Shown: positions 22,276-35,040 of the stretch, in pieces
Layout: every line of letters begins with the position of its first letter
Position numbering within the stretch: the stretch's first letter is position 1
Assembly (NCBI RefSeq): GCF_947507565.1
Contig: NC_089180.1
Location: 558,001-622,000 of the forward strand
Direction: 5' to 3'
Origin: Oscarella lobularis
Taxonomy: Eukaryota > Porifera > Homoscleromorpha > Homosclerophorida > Oscarellidae
Length of the DNA stretch: 64,000 bases
Notes under the pieces: model-generated
The model's input: only the letters and a program-made list of their open reading frames with translations
Database searches by the model: none
Told to the model about the DNA's origin: nothing
Position numbers and translations under genes: made by a program

Positions 22276-23671
22276 ATGGTAAGCCCTTCGTTATCCAATC
22301 GCGGGGATTTTTGGAACTGGACTACGGCTTCGTCTTCCCCTTATATCGGCAATTTCTTTGTTGCGCAGACGACCGCGAGCGAAGGAATCGACGAAAAAAA
22401 CGGATGCGACGTCCCGAATCGAATATTCGTCGGCGGCATTTCCTTCAGCGTGAGTGCACGTAGTAGACGCGCTGGCGCAGAGCGTCGCGCCGTACGTGTC
22501 TAATTACCTAACGTCTGTTTTTGACGTTTGTAGACAACAGAGCTCGAACTGAAGACGTGCTTCGAGACGTTTGGCGCTGTGCGCGACTCGAAGATCATCG
22601 CCGATCGAAAAGGAGCATCGAAAGGGTAAGAAAGCCGACGAAAAAAAGCAAAAACGAGACAAACGATCGAAACATCGACTTTTGGGAACCTAGGTACGGT
22701 TTCATTACGTTCGGATGCCAAGAGGACGCCAGTCGCGTGCAAGAGCAGGTAGAACGTACGCGTGTTGCCTTTCTTTTAGACCCGTCCTTCGTGAGAAAGC
22801 GCGTGGAAAGGCGGGGCCTCTATCTTTGACACCACCAACTCTCCTATTATACAGGGTGCAGTGTACTTCATGGGGAAGAAAGTGAACGTCGGACCAGCGA
22901 TTCGTAAACAGGTAAGAAATCTAGACGAGTCGACGCGTTGCATTGGTGAATTTCGACTGACGTAGCCAGGCGAACGATTTCACAAGCCGACGTCGACGAC
23001 GACAACAAGCGTCGACCGATCGTCGGACGGTTTCGAGTCACCGCAGTCGAGCGCGGAAGTCGCTGCAGTCAATCACGTCGACCTGACTCAATTGAGTCAC
23101 GAGACCGTGACGCCGGTGTGTTCACTGTGTTGTCCCGTTTACGCTGCCCCGTCGGCTCCCACGCATTGCAGCTGCAATGCACTTCCGCCGGGATTCGTCC
23201 CTGTGGCGACAACGCCGACGAATGCTTGGTGTTATCATGGGGAAACGTGTAATTCGCTGCAGGTTAGGTTAGTGACGTGGCTACTGCGTATGCCTATACC
23301 ATCGTTTCTGTTTCCGCAGCTCGTCCATCCACTATTATCCGACACCGAATCAACATGTTTACCAGGTACTATTTCGATCGGTATCATAAAGGTCGATAAC
23401 AGCTCCTTGCTTTTCGCAGGTTCCAATGCAATCGCAGTCACCCTACAGGCAATAGGCGGCGCGCTCCTTTCTCCAACGGCGCACGCCGCCGCTGACGCCT
23501 ATCGATATATCGAACCGGATGTAAGTGTAAGACAGGATGCCCCGCCTCCCTCCTCAATTGCTCTTTTAGAATACGACGGCTGGACCGCGCGTCGAAATCG
23601 TGGGAACTCCGATCGTCTCGACGACGACGACGACGACGACGACTAACGTCACTGGAAGTGGTCGTCGTTAG
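22276..23671 (+). CDS. BOLL: BOULE/DAZ-family germline RNA-binding protein
   Basis: DAZ-family translational regulator of meiosis. The start is probably ATG 22276-22278, immediately followed by a donor (ATG|gtaagc). RRM exons are 22369-22449, 22534-22625, 22694-22748 and 22855-22911. They read VPNRIFVGGISFS (RNP2), GAVRDSKIIADRKGASKGYG, FITFGCQEDA (RNP1) and KKVNVGPAIRKQ; the last is a BOULE/DAZL hallmark. The long exon 22966-23262 is Pro/Ser/Cys-rich. Downstream, a Tyr/Gln-rich segment (SSIHYYPTPNQHVYQ, VPMQSQSPYRQ), DAZ-like in style, is reached only if exon 6 is cut at the earlier donor near 23246. The other frame leads to a Thr run and a stop at 23671. Confidence 0.88.
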
Positions 23672-24720
23672 CGAAAGCGGAGAAAAGCGGAGGCGCGAAT
23701 TTGGCCCGCCGGCGGCGCCTGGGGCTCAATAGGAAGAGCGGGGTCTCTGCATGTCTCGCTGACTGTCTGTCTGTGCAACTGTGCATGTCGTCGATGTGTG
23801 TGTATATATATCTCTTTTTGTAGCTCTTCTTACTAAAGTCTTTTTTCACTCACGACCGCTACACCAGCGCTAACACCCTTTCCGAGTCGCGCGTCGTTGT
23901 CGGGCTTTTTAGGCCAATTTCGTTGACTGAGAGTCTCCGAGGGACTCGTTGCGGTTGGTCTGTCGTCGTTGCGTCGATCGCGATCGGTGGAATCGCCGAG
24001 AAACGGCGATCGAGACGTCATAAGGGATTTTCCCCATATACGGGTGCTGCAGCTGAACAGCACGTCACAGCTCAGCACTTTTTGACACGCTAAAGACCTC
24101 CGTTTTCGCGTGGGAAACTGCACCCCCGCAATAAAAACATACGGGCTATTCGTGAGTAACTTGAAGCGCTAAAATGATGAAGTCCAAACTTGCAATTAAT
24201 TAGAATGACTCATGATTTCTGCTGTGCTGCATCCACTGGTGAGGGTAAATTGATTTAAACATGAGAAGAGAAAAGTGAACGAAGCTTTTCTGGTTTGGGT
24301 CTTATCAATGATCTGCTATCTGTTGCCGAGGGAAAGTGGAAACTCGTTTCAGTCGACAGCCTGTATAGTGCATTTTTAAGGTCGTAAGCTATTTTCTTAC
24401 TAGACAAGCCCTAACAACTGAATAACAGAACAGAAAGAAACAGTTACCGTAAAGATTTACCGTAAGATGTGTCTACCGCACGCTAACCAATATAGGGCTT
24501 GTGCACGTGACGTCCAGGCAACGTCACAGGCAACGTCACAGTCTCTTGTTTGGGCATGACGCGCGTTAGGGTTTCAGAAATTGTTCTCCAGATTGTCCTC
24601 TATCTGCGCGATACTCCGCGTAACCACCAGAATATATGTAGAAGCATGCTATAGACGTCGTTCGGCGCCTATTCCGTGGTATTTTTCCGTGTTTTCGTTA
24701 TATCGATGAATGGGCGGGGA
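23672..24720. other. no gene recognised
   Basis: A minus-strand frame at 24123-23833 has no known motif. A TG/TA simple tract lies near 23790-23812. A direct repeat of 'caggcaacgtcaca' lies at about 24516-24540. Confidence 0.4.
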
Positions 24721-24731
24721 CTTCCGACGAA

Positions 24732-24980
24732 ATGGGCGTTTTCGATGGGCTCTCATTCCTCACCAAAGCATCCGATTGCACCGAGACTTTATCACGTTAT
24801 AGGCACATGATTGATCTTCACATGAAGAGGTTTAGTTTCGCACTTTGGGTCCTGTTTGTAAGGAACGAAGCGGGAATCTACCTTGATATCGCCAATGCAT
24901 ACATGTACGGCTTAGTGGCCCTTCTCAATCCGCTGATTCATACTTTGTGGACTAAAGGTTTTACGGACACTTTCAAGTGA
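24732..24980 (+). CDS. class A GPCR-like fragment (TM6-TM7)
   Basis: An 82-codon frame beginning ATG. Its end reads LVALLNPLIHTLWTKGFTDTF, the NPxxY region of rhodopsin-like receptors (here NPLIH) followed by helix 8. FALWVLFVRNEAGIYLDIAN before it could be TM6 and the third extracellular loop. No TM1-TM5 are present. The gene or exon is short, so this may be the last exon of a receptor or a relic. Confidence 0.4.
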   Translation: MGVFDGLSFLTKASDCTETLSRYRHMIDLHMKRFSFALWVLFVRNEAGIYLDIANAYMYGLVALLNPLIHTLWTKGFTDTFK

Positions 24981-24984
24981 AAGA

Positions 24985-25330
24985 GAAGTAAAAAAGAATA
25001 CGAACCAGGTTTAATTGAGTCACATGACGTTGCATCAATTCCCAGTCAACAGACTCGCATACTTCAGATGGAGGACAATACGGCTCAACAGACTTCGCAA
25101 TTAATATAAAAAACTAGATGTAATGCAGTACATACTGCCTTCTAAATAAACCGTGCAGTAGAAAATTTCCCGGCCACGAGACGTTGTGACGCACCGATAG
25201 CGTGCGGTATCACCTGCCATTCAGGGACACTCGCCGACGCGCCGAGCAGCCACCGTCGACGAATCCGAGCAGATGGACTTTCAAACGCCATTGTAATCGC
25301 TAGTACAGTCCCGTCAATCTCAGTCTAGCG
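24985..25330. other. no gene seen; probable upstream region of the TPR gene
   Basis: No coding signal. GC content rises towards 25190-25330, just before the TPR exon. Confidence 0.35.
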
Positions 25331-25339
25331 CATTTCGTG

Positions 25340-25926
25340 ACCAGAATCGCCGCGGAGACGAAGAAAAAGGAGGGAAACGCGCTCTACACCGCAAAGGACT
25401 ACAGAGGAGCAGTGCGCCTCTACTCGGAGGCACTAGGCAAGCAATCTTCCAATAGTAAACGTAAAAACGAAGCGAAAAGCTCCTCTAGATTGCGATCCAA
25501 CGAACGCGACGTGTTATTCGAATCGCGCCGCCGCTTTTTTGGCTCTCAACTACTTCGACGACGCGTTGAACGACTGCGAAGCGGCAATTCGGCACAATCC
25601 CAGCTTCGTCAAGGTGAAATCGCGTCGTTTTTTTTTTTCTGGCGACGCTCCGCCCTCGTTTCTAGAATTTTCCATTTCGCGTAGGCTTACTTCCGTAAGG
25701 CGAAGTGTCACGTGCGCTTCGGCGATTTGGAGGCGGCGCGAGTGAACTTGATGAATGTGTTGGAATTGGAGCCGGGTAATATGGCGGTGAAGGCGGAGGT
25801 AAATTAATTAATTAAAATAAAAAATCAGAATACTAATCGTTCTCAAATAGCTTCAAACTATTGAAAATATTAAACAATTAGCCGTCGACGGAGAAGACGC
25901 GTTGGAAGGGAAAAAATTTGATAAGG
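25340..25926 (+). CDS. DNAJC7: DNAJC7-like TPR repeats (N-terminal part)
   Basis: Tetratricopeptide co-chaperone. Exons about 25340-25434, 25487-25614, 25685-25799 and 25851-25926. They give AAETKKKEGNALYTAKDYRG, TCYSNRAAAFLALNYFDDAL, CEAAIRHNPSFVKAYFRKAK, DLEAARVNLMNVLELEPGN and LEGKKFDK. The three TPRs and their spacing match the start of DNAJC7. Hsp90/Hsp70-binding repeats 4-9 and the J domain are missing. The last intron (about 25927-25988) splices in frame to importin-alpha ARM repeats. No ATG lies in frame at the start of the first exon, so the start lies upstream or is lost. Confidence 0.75.
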
Positions 25927-25988
25927 TGTTACATTCAATAATCGATGGTTTTCCTCCTCCAACTCCAAGTATAAATGATTTAATATAG

Positions 25989-27639
25989 GCTATACCGACG
26001 TCACTGTCAACAATGCTGGAAACAATGTCATCGCCATTAGTAAACGTCCAACTAAACGGTCTCCAGACAGCGAGAAAATTACTCTCACGTGAACGTCATC
26101 CGCCTATTGACGCAATCATTGATGCTGGATTTATACCGAAATTCGTCTCCTTTCTCGAATCGGATAATCCCAATCTTCAGTACGAAGCCGCATGGGCACT
26201 CACGAATGTTGCTGCGAGCGAGCACACTTGCGCTGTCGTCGATTCTGGCGCCGTGCCAGCTCTCATTCGACTTCTCTCTGTGCCGACAAATATGAGCATC
26301 GCTGAGCAAGTTGTATGGGCCTTGGGGAATATTGCTGGTACATATCCATAGCTAATTTTCGTATTTATCTATTTATTTTTGTTGTTTAGGCGATGGAGCT
26401 CATTTGAGAGATTTTGTTGTTAAACATAATGTAATTCCGCCGTTGATTGCCTTGCTTACTCCAACAATTGACGTAGGCCTATAATAATGATTCAGAGTCA
26501 ATACTATAGGGGATCATACATAATATTTATTAGGTAACCTTTCTAAGGACAATTGTGTGGACTTTTTCTAATTTGTGTCGAAATAAGAATCCATCTCCGT
26601 CAACGGAAGCGGTTATAGCTGTAAGATCATACATAATTAATTGAAAAAAATTATATATCTATTTTCTTTAGATTCTTCCTTCTCTGTGTCAACTTTTGTT
26701 TCATTCTGACAAAGAGGTCTTTTCTTAAAATCCCTTTATATTATTATCTGATCTTTGACTTGAATTCGTTCAGGTTGTATCAAACTGTTGCTGGGCTTTT
26801 GCCTATCTCACTGATAGCACAGAAGAGAGAGTACAGGTAAATCAAGACTCACACGAATTTTTAATTAATTAATTAATACTAATTAATTTTTAGATGATTG
26901 TTGATTGTGGAATTGTTCCCCAAATGGTGACATTGCTTGGCAGTCAAGAAACAGAACTTTTGGTACTTATGAACGCTCTTATTCATTAATTAATTAATAA
27001 GAGAACTTAATATAGATTCCTGTTCTGAGAGCAATTGGAAATATTGTCACTGGATCTGACATTCAAACACAGGCACATCAATTAAAATTCAATATAATTA
27101 AATCTAATTTTCATTCAGGTTGTCTTGGATTCAAATGGGCTCCAATATTTCCCCGCTTTGCTGAGACATTCAAAGCCAAGTATCAAGAAGGTTAGACAGA
27201 GTGACAGTCAAAAAATAAACTTTATTAATTATTTTTTAATTTAGGAGGCCACTTGGACTGTATCCAACGTCACAGCAGGAACACCAGAACAAATCAGAGT
27301 AAGAAGAAGATGACTTTAATTAATTAATTAATTAATAAAAAATCGTTCATAATAATATTATGAATTCTTTAATACAGGCTGTAGCTGATGCCGGAATTAT
27401 TCAACCGCTCATTAACATACTCACCGATGGTGTATGTACTAAAATCATAATACATAAAAGAATAAATTACCTTCGTTTCTTAGGACGATTTCAAGTCGCA
27501 AAAGGAAGCAATAATTCCATCAGAGACTCGAGGTGCTGGACAGCGGGAAGATTTATCGAGAAGCGAGAGAGCCACGCTAAGAAACCCTGAAGATAAAAAA
27601 GGACTCTCGTTCACTTTATCACAGACCTATAATAGTTGA
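25989..27639 (+). CDS. KPNA: importin subunit alpha, ARM repeats (no IBB domain)
   Basis: NLS receptor. Twelve short exons read LVNVQLNGLQTARKLLSRER, AWALTNVAASEHTCAVVDSG, EQVVWALGNIAG, TIVWTFSNLCRNKNPSP, NCCWAFAYLTD, VLRAIGNIVTGSD, ATWTVSNVTAGTPEQIR and DDFKSQKEA. The conserved Trp/Asn pairs that bind NLS peptides (WALTN, WALGN, WTFSN, WAFAYLTD) are present in repeats 2-5 and WTVSN in repeat 8. After DDFKSQKEA the sequence leaves the family (expected AVWAVTNYTSGG) and stops near 27639. ARM9-10 and the acidic tail are lost, as is the N-terminal importin-beta-binding domain. Exons 25989 onward splice directly to the DNAJC7-like exon. Confidence 0.9.
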
Positions 27640-27930
27640 GAGAAAACAATTGGAAGAGCTGCTGTCAAATGAAGTCCCAACGAGCCAATTGCTACACTTC
27701 TCATGAGGCAAGTGGCCGGAATTTGGTACGAGCTACCTGTGATCATAAAATATTATGTACCAATATCTATCAGTGTTACGCCCACTTTTCCGTCTATGCC
27801 CCGGTCCCATTATTTATCTTTAAATTCTTCCTTCTTGACGCGGCTCACTTTTTGATATGAACCTGAGAGCCGCGCCCACCAAAAAAGTCGTCAGCGAATT
27901 TATTTAGCGCGTAAAGAGACTCTATCCATT
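27640..27930. other. no gene seen
   Basis: Short stretch between the importin-alpha stop and the DNA2-like exon on the other strand; no motif. Confidence 0.35.
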
Positions 27931-28182
27931 TCAATTTCGAACATCGCATCGCGTTGCCATGGCAACCGAGGTAACAGATAAAAGAGAGTCAGGCTCAAGA
28001 ACAAGGAACGACTCGGATAAACCGTCAAGAACGATTGGACTAGCGTAGGAATCGCTAATAATGTTAACTACGTCTTTCGGGCGGATTTCCGTGTAGAACC
28101 AGTCGTCTCTGAGTATGCACTCGATGACGCGGCTCTTTCGTTCGAGTTTTAGCGTCAATTCGCGCGAATCCGTGCGTTTCAC
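27931..28182 (-). CDS. DNA2: DNA2 nuclease/helicase, N-terminal exon fragment
   Basis: The minus-strand frame reads LERKSRVIECILRDDWFYTE, IRPKDVVNIISD, VLDGLSESFLVLEPDSLLSV and TSVAMATRC. This resembles the segment of DNA2 just before and at the start of its RecB-type nuclease domain, where animal proteins have a W-x-x-T-x-x-x-x-GDVV strand, LLILHPDLL, TS and a conserved Cys that ligates an Fe-S cluster. The match stops after ATRCDVRN. Only one exon is seen; the nuclease and helicase exons are absent. Confidence 0.5.
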   Translation of the reverse strand: MKRTDSRELTLKLERKSRVIECILRDDWFYTEIRPKDVVNIISDSYASPIVLDGLSESFLVLEPDSLLSVTSVAMATRCDVRN

Positions 28183-28189
28183 GTCGACG

Positions 28190-28620
28190 ACATGGCAACG
28201 CAGGTACCCGGATGTCTCGTCAAATTCAATTAGTGGTGGAATTTTTTTTCGCCGTCGATCGAAAGCGCGAGAAGTGCGCTGTCGTTGAGCGAATCGTCGA
28301 ATTCGGTTGAAAAATCGACGTTTTTTTAGTGGGGCCCCCTTCCTGATCGATGAACGAGCGTCGTCGCGATAGTTTGAGTTTCTTTCGTTTCGGCTTTTCC
28401 GCGTCGTTGCTTAGATCGATGAGGAGCCGTTTCTTCGCTTTTGAAGGCGTTCGCTCCGTTTTCGCGTCTGGCGATTTCTATAGAGAGCGCGCGTGCGTGT
28501 CTGCAACCGAATTCGAATGTCTGGCTGCTCTATCTTGACGAAATAGCGCTGGATCGTTCGCTGCGAGCTGTTCTTCTCCGATTTTGAACAGCGCCATTTT
28601 ATCCGGGAATCTCATCTGTT
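28190..28620. other. no gene recognised
   Basis: GC-rich, with possible 5' exons of the TRAF gene: ATG at 28350 opens a 62-codon frame rich in Arg/Phe, without RING or zinc-finger cysteines. Confidence 0.35.
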
Positions 28621-28624
28621 TTAG

Positions 28625-29833
28625 GTTGTCACTGCTTCGCTAGGAGCAGAAATGCAACGGGAACAGCTGGAGTCTCATCGTGACATAGAAGTGCGTTCAG
28701 GGAAACGAACCTCACCTCACAATGAGGTACGACGTTGTGCAGTACGATATGGAAAGGGCTCAAGACAACTTTCCTCCCTCTCTCTGTATTTGCGTTTTTA
28801 GACAAAAACGACGCCTCATCCAGTTGCTGCAAGTGAAGGCGTCCACGCCGCCAACCAGGACCTAGATCGTCTTCGTGAAAGTCTCAGCGAAACTCATCGA
28901 GATTTTCGCATCCTCCAACAGAGCAATACGAAAGCAGTGGAGGCGTTAACAGAAAGAATTTCCAGCCTCGAAACCCAAGCCACAGACATGCAAGCCCATC
29001 AACGAGTCGTCCAAACAAAAATGCTCGAAGCCTGCTATCAATCTGTCGACAACGCGCAGAGAGACTATCGCGCCAAGTTCGACAACGTCGAAAGTCATCT
29101 TCGAATCATGACCGAGAAAATGCTCAAAATGGAAGAATTGGTAACAACCCAAGCGGCGCGAATACGATCACTAGAAGACGAAAATAATTCGCTGAGAACC
29201 AATGACGCCCCTTCTCTCAGAACAAGCGGCATGGGAACGGGATCGTCTTTGAGCCCGCTCAATGAACAACAGTTCTCACAACAGGATCGAATCCTCGCTT
29301 CTCACGATATCAAATTAGCGGAGCACGGGCTTAGGATTGATATGTTGGACTGTAAAAATACCGAGGGAGTTCTTCTGTGGAAGATTACTGATATTCGAAG
29401 GCGTAGGCGTGAGGCTGTAAGTGGGAAAACGCCTTCGATTTATTCGCAGCCGTTTTACACTTCTGGCTGCGGATATAAGCTTTGTGCGAGGTTGTATCTG
29501 AATGGGGACGGGATGGGAAAAGGGACTCATCTCTCGCTGTTTTTTGTGGTGATGAGGGGCGAGTATGATGCCCTTTTGCCTTGGCCCTTTCAACAGAAAG
29601 TGACTCTCGTCCTCATGGATCAAACCTATGGTAGACACGTGTCGGACACGTTTAGACCCGATCTCACGTCGTCGTCGTTCAAAAAGCCGCGCAATGAAAT
29701 GAATATTGCGAGTGGGTGTCCTCTATTTGTTCCCTTATCGACATTAGACGGTGGAGATTATATAAGAGATGACACGTTATTTATCAAAGTAGTTGTGGAC
29801 ACAAGTGACGTCACTCGTCCAGACAAAGGATGA
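28625..29833 (+). CDS. TRAF-family adaptor, coiled coil and MATH domain
   Basis: TNF-receptor-associated-factor type signalling adaptor. The exon at 28625 gives GAEMQREQLESHRDIE, the end of a TRAF-type zinc finger (only part of the Cys/His ligands remains). The last exon, 28802-29833, encodes a coiled coil (LTERISSLETQATDMQ, KMEELVTTQAARIRSLEDEN) followed by a full MATH/TRAF-C domain: GVLLWKITDIRRRRREA, YSQPFYTSGCGYKLCARLYL, HLSLFFVVMRGEYDALLPWP, KVTLVLMDQ, GCPLFVPLSTLDGGDYIRDD. The domain order resembles TRAF2/3. The N-terminal RING is not seen. The stop is at 29831-29833. Confidence 0.85.
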
Positions 29834-30285
29834 TTTTTATAGATAAATTTCTTTTGGTGCTTTAATTACTAGGTCTTGATTTTTGTCAATAAAAATGTGT
29901 GCCACGTGTTTCATGTTTGAAGCATACTCTTGCGCTCAGCTCCCACTGCTCCCACGTATATATATATGACTCTTCTAAGTTCCCGGATTAGACGACCAAC
30001 GCCCCCATTTTCCAAATCTTGGAGAATGGGGGCGGTGGTCGTCTAATCCGGGCATTTATAGCCGTTTACCCAATTAAATCCGGGACATTGCGCCTTGTGA
30101 CAGTGTTATGACGGCTGTAGTCATGGGCGGAGCGAGTTCCGCCCATAGAAATAGTTCTGCAACTTAGGAATTGCGCGATATCATTGTAGCTAAAAAGTTA
30201 GGTTAATAGACTAAACGACTGGGAGGCGGAGACGTGTAAAGCAGGAAAATTACGTCACTTTCAATATGCTAATAATGCATTCACA
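29834..30285. other. intergenic with a palindrome
   Basis: Contains the inverted repeat at 29982-30052 and a (TA) tract at about 29957-29967. No coding signal. Confidence 0.5.
29982..30052. repeat. inverted repeat with ~33-base arms
   Basis: CCCGGATTAGACGACCA and its reverse complement flank a short AT loop. The arms match except at about two positions. 'aaatccggga' (30076-30085) repeats the arm tip once more. This is probably a small palindromic mobile element or its scar. Confidence 0.85.
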
Positions 30286-30289
30286 GACA

Positions 30290-30780
30290 TGACGGACATA
30301 AGGGATCGGGTCATCGGGTCGATCTGCAAAGGAGCTTCGACAAAAAATAATCAAAATTTTCGCCGAAGAAAACATCGATACAATAGAAGACGTCGCCGAG
30401 CTTACAGTCGACGATCTCAAAGATATGGGCATTGCTGCAATTCAAGCGAAAAAAAATCGTTAAAATGTGCGAACAATTCAAACTAAAAATCGCGCTCGAC
30501 AATCGGGACAACGCCGTGGGATTCGTTCGCGTGCCGCGCGCGTATAAACTGAGCGACGTGCGCGAGCAAATCATCCGCGACGAATTGCTCGTGCCGAGTC
30601 GTTTCGCTTTCACCGAAGACGGAACGACGGTAACGCGTAGGCAGGAAGAGAACTGGGACGTGGAAACGTATCTATCGCCGGAAAACAACGGCATCTGCGT
30701 CATACGTACAGTGAAAGAACAAACAGATATTGAAGAAGGGAGATACTCTACTGAAACCGAGGAAGAAACGCAGGCTATGT
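30290..30780 (+). CDS. SAM-domain protein with ubiquitin-like-fold module, N-terminal part
   Basis: First frame: IIKIFAEENIDTIEDVAELT, VDDLKDMGIAAIQAKK, a SAM domain (L-x-x-L-x-x-L-G pattern). It must drop one A in the A8 run near 30450 to continue as IVKMCEQFK. A second module follows: VRVPRAYKLSDVREQIIRDE, FAFTEDGTTVTRRQEENWD, a pattern seen in several animal proteins with a ubiquitin-like beta-grasp. I cannot name the family. An acidic linker follows. Confidence 0.5.
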
Positions 30781-30859
30781 TAAAAGACAGACAACCGTGT
30801 TGTAACGAGCTTACCAAAACTTGGGGCGAGAAAAACCTAACTAGAACCGTTGACATAAT

Positions 30860-31178
30860 CGGAGATGATCTATCGGAGAGGGTCACGTCACTGCGCAGTT
30901 GGGCCGCAGTGGCCACCGCGGCGCCACCACCACCCGCGTCCGCGGACTACACCGTCGAAAGTACAGGTCAAACCCAAGTCTACATCGGTAATCTCGTCAC
31001 CACAATCAATAATAAGAAAGCGAGGTTCAGTGACGACGAACTCAAGCTCGACTACGTCTACCAGTTCGGCCAGGTTAAGGACTATAATCGACCCGTCGAT
31101 CACTACGCGTTCGTCGCCTTCGCTTATCACGAGTCAGCCGAAGCGTGCGTCGAGGAACTTAACAATCGCGTTATAGGG

Positions 31179-31190
<12 letters not shown>
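30860..31190 (+). CDS. G3BP: G3BP/Rasputin-like RRM segment
   Basis: SWAAVA, then a Pro/Ala linker and TQVYIGNLVTTINN (RNP2), FGQVKDYNRPVDHYAFVAFA (RNP1) and AEACVEELNNRVIG. SWAAVA immediately before a single RRM is typical of G3BP stress-granule proteins. It is open in the same frame as the SAM/ubiquitin-like part, although an acceptor (ctgcgcag, about 30898) could start it as its own exon. The NTF2-like domain of G3BP and the RGG tail are absent. After GSFK at 31188 a donor-like 'gtattt' follows and the match ends. Confidence 0.55.
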
Positions 31191-33159
<1,969 letters not shown>

Positions 33160-33432
33160 CTAAGCGCTGCATGCTGCTCGGCTCCGCGGGGGTGCCGGGG
33201 ATGCTGACGCTGATCATTTGGCTCATGGGATCACCCTCAATGGGTTCCCTGTACAAGTCAATAAAAATGTATGTAGATTGACGGCCAGATATATACCTCA
33301 GTCGTCCGACTCCTCCTCTTGACGTCGCTTCGGTTGTCCCCAGTCGCTTACACCGCTGTGATTGGACGGCGGCGGGGGAGGATGTCTTCTGTGGTCTGAC
33401 TGAATGCCAGACGGAGCGCCAGATGGAACGCC

Positions 33433-33480
33433 GCTTGTTGCAATTCCTGATGCAATTCCTGATGCAATTCCTGAATCGGG
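33433..33480. repeat. short tandem repeat (13-base unit, x3)
   Basis: The unit TGCAATTCCTGA recurs three to four times. A CAT/ATC microsatellite follows at 33558-33580. Confidence 0.75.
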
Positions 33481-33649
33481 TGGCGGTCTTCCGGGCGAAC
33501 CGAGCAATTCCAGCAATTCGCCCATTCCTGGTATACGACAAAAACACTGCCAATGACATCATCATCATCATCATCATCAAAAGACGTATGTACCAGTCGA
33601 CGGGTCGAAGCCAAGGTCACCACTCTGTTGCCTATAAAGAAAAACAATG

Positions 33650-34210
33650 AGCAGCTGCTGTAGCGCCTTGGGGAATCCGTTCGCCAATGATATCAGCTAC
33701 ATGTACTGTACTACGGACCGGACCCTTGGCGGCGATGACGTATCGGTCATATCGAGGATCATGTCCAAAACAACGCCTTAGCGCCGCCTAATACCATGAC
33801 TCTAGCGATTGCGGGGAGCACGTCGAATGAGCGAAGCGACTCGCGATCGCTTCGATATAAACAGATTACGACGGGACGCCGACCCCGCCCGCGACAGTCT
33901 TCATTGCGAGTCAAAAATTGCCGCGATCGCGACTCTAATAACGCGCGAGGGAGAGACAGCGAGCGCGCACAGCGAGAGAAAAAAAGCGCGTCGTCACCTG
34001 TTTAGAGGAGAGGGCAAGAAAGGCGATGGTTCTCCTCTAAGTCGCAAAGTGCGATCGTTCTTCGGTCGAAGCCGACGCGTTTTTCGACCGAGAACTTGAG
34101 AATCTTCTCTAGGCGACGTAGGGAAGCCGAATCCATGGCGGAAAAGTCGAGAGTGCCGGCCGTCGATCAGTGGCCGTCGATCGATATCGCGCACGCTAGT
34201 AGTGGGGCCA
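33650..34210. other. no gene recognised
   Basis: Arg-rich open frames on both strands (33796-34005, 33809-34099) look like GC-skewed non-coding sequence. This could be the 5' region of the CDK gene that follows. Confidence 0.35.
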
Positions 34211-34214
34211 CGAC

Positions 34215-35040
34215 GTTTGCCACGTGACGCTTACAGCTGAGCCCGAACTTCTGCCAATAGTAGGCGAAAGATTGCGCGACGGGAAAAGTCGTCGCCTTGA
34301 AAACGAACGATACGACTCGACTCGTAAACGAATGCATGAAATTCAATGAGCAAGTGTACCGGATTTGTTTCACAGCGAAACAGAAGGGGTTCCCAGCCAC
34401 GGCCATACGGGAAATATCGATCCTGAAAGAATTGAAACATCCAAACGTCGTCACAGGTGAAGCGTAGAGGGACTCTTTCTTTCATTGCAAGAGACTCGTG
34501 TTCTTTAGCCTTCATGACGTCATCTATTCAGATAAAAACTATATCTCGTGTTCGAATTCTTGGATCAGGATATGAAACGATTCATGGAAACGACAAGGGA
34601 CGGAATCGGCGAAGGGAAAATCAAAGTAACAAATAAAATAAATTGATATCATGTACCTCACTTTCATGCAGAGCTATTTATATCAACTTCTCAACGTCGT
34701 GCACCGGAAATTCTTCTCGGTGCTCGATTTTATTCACGCCTGTGAGTATTGGGTGCATATTTGCCGAAATGGCTCAGGGGAACCCCCTATTTCCGAGAGA
34801 TTCTGAAACCAATCAACTTTTTCGCGTTTTTAGGTTAGAAATTAGGAATTCTTTTTTCTATTTGCACGTGTGGGTTTTTAGGACTTTAGGAAGCCTAGAT
34901 GAAAAAATTTGGCCTGGGTGTACGCGACTTCCGGACTATAAGAAGAATTTTCTCAAATGGGCACCTGAATCTTTATTGAAAATCATTCCAGGGATGAATC
35001 GAGACGGTCTCAATCTACTCCACGTAAGAGCAGACAATTA
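34215..35040 (+). pseudogene. CDK2: CDK1/2-type kinase with the catalytic segment deleted
   Basis: Pieces in order: GKVVALK (beta-3 Lys), [20 protein letters not shown] (PSTAIRE-type helix, here PATAIRE), LVFEFLDQDMKRFMETTRDG, SYLYQLL, APEILLGARFYS, then SIGCIFAEMAQGNPLFPRDS, ETNQLFRVFR, TLGSLDEKIWPGCT, LPDYKKNFLKWAP. The glycine loop is not seen. Between SYLYQLL and APEILLG the HRDLKP catalytic loop, the DFG motif and the activation loop are absent. Between FYS and SIGC about six residues (expected VDIW) are lost. In the FEFLDQD exon the frame is one A short (near 34532). It cannot be an active kinase. Confidence 0.8.

Noticed and set aside
33796-34194. Arg-rich ORFs on both strands.
   Set aside because: Overlapping frames with no motif in GC-skewed sequence; not supported as genes.
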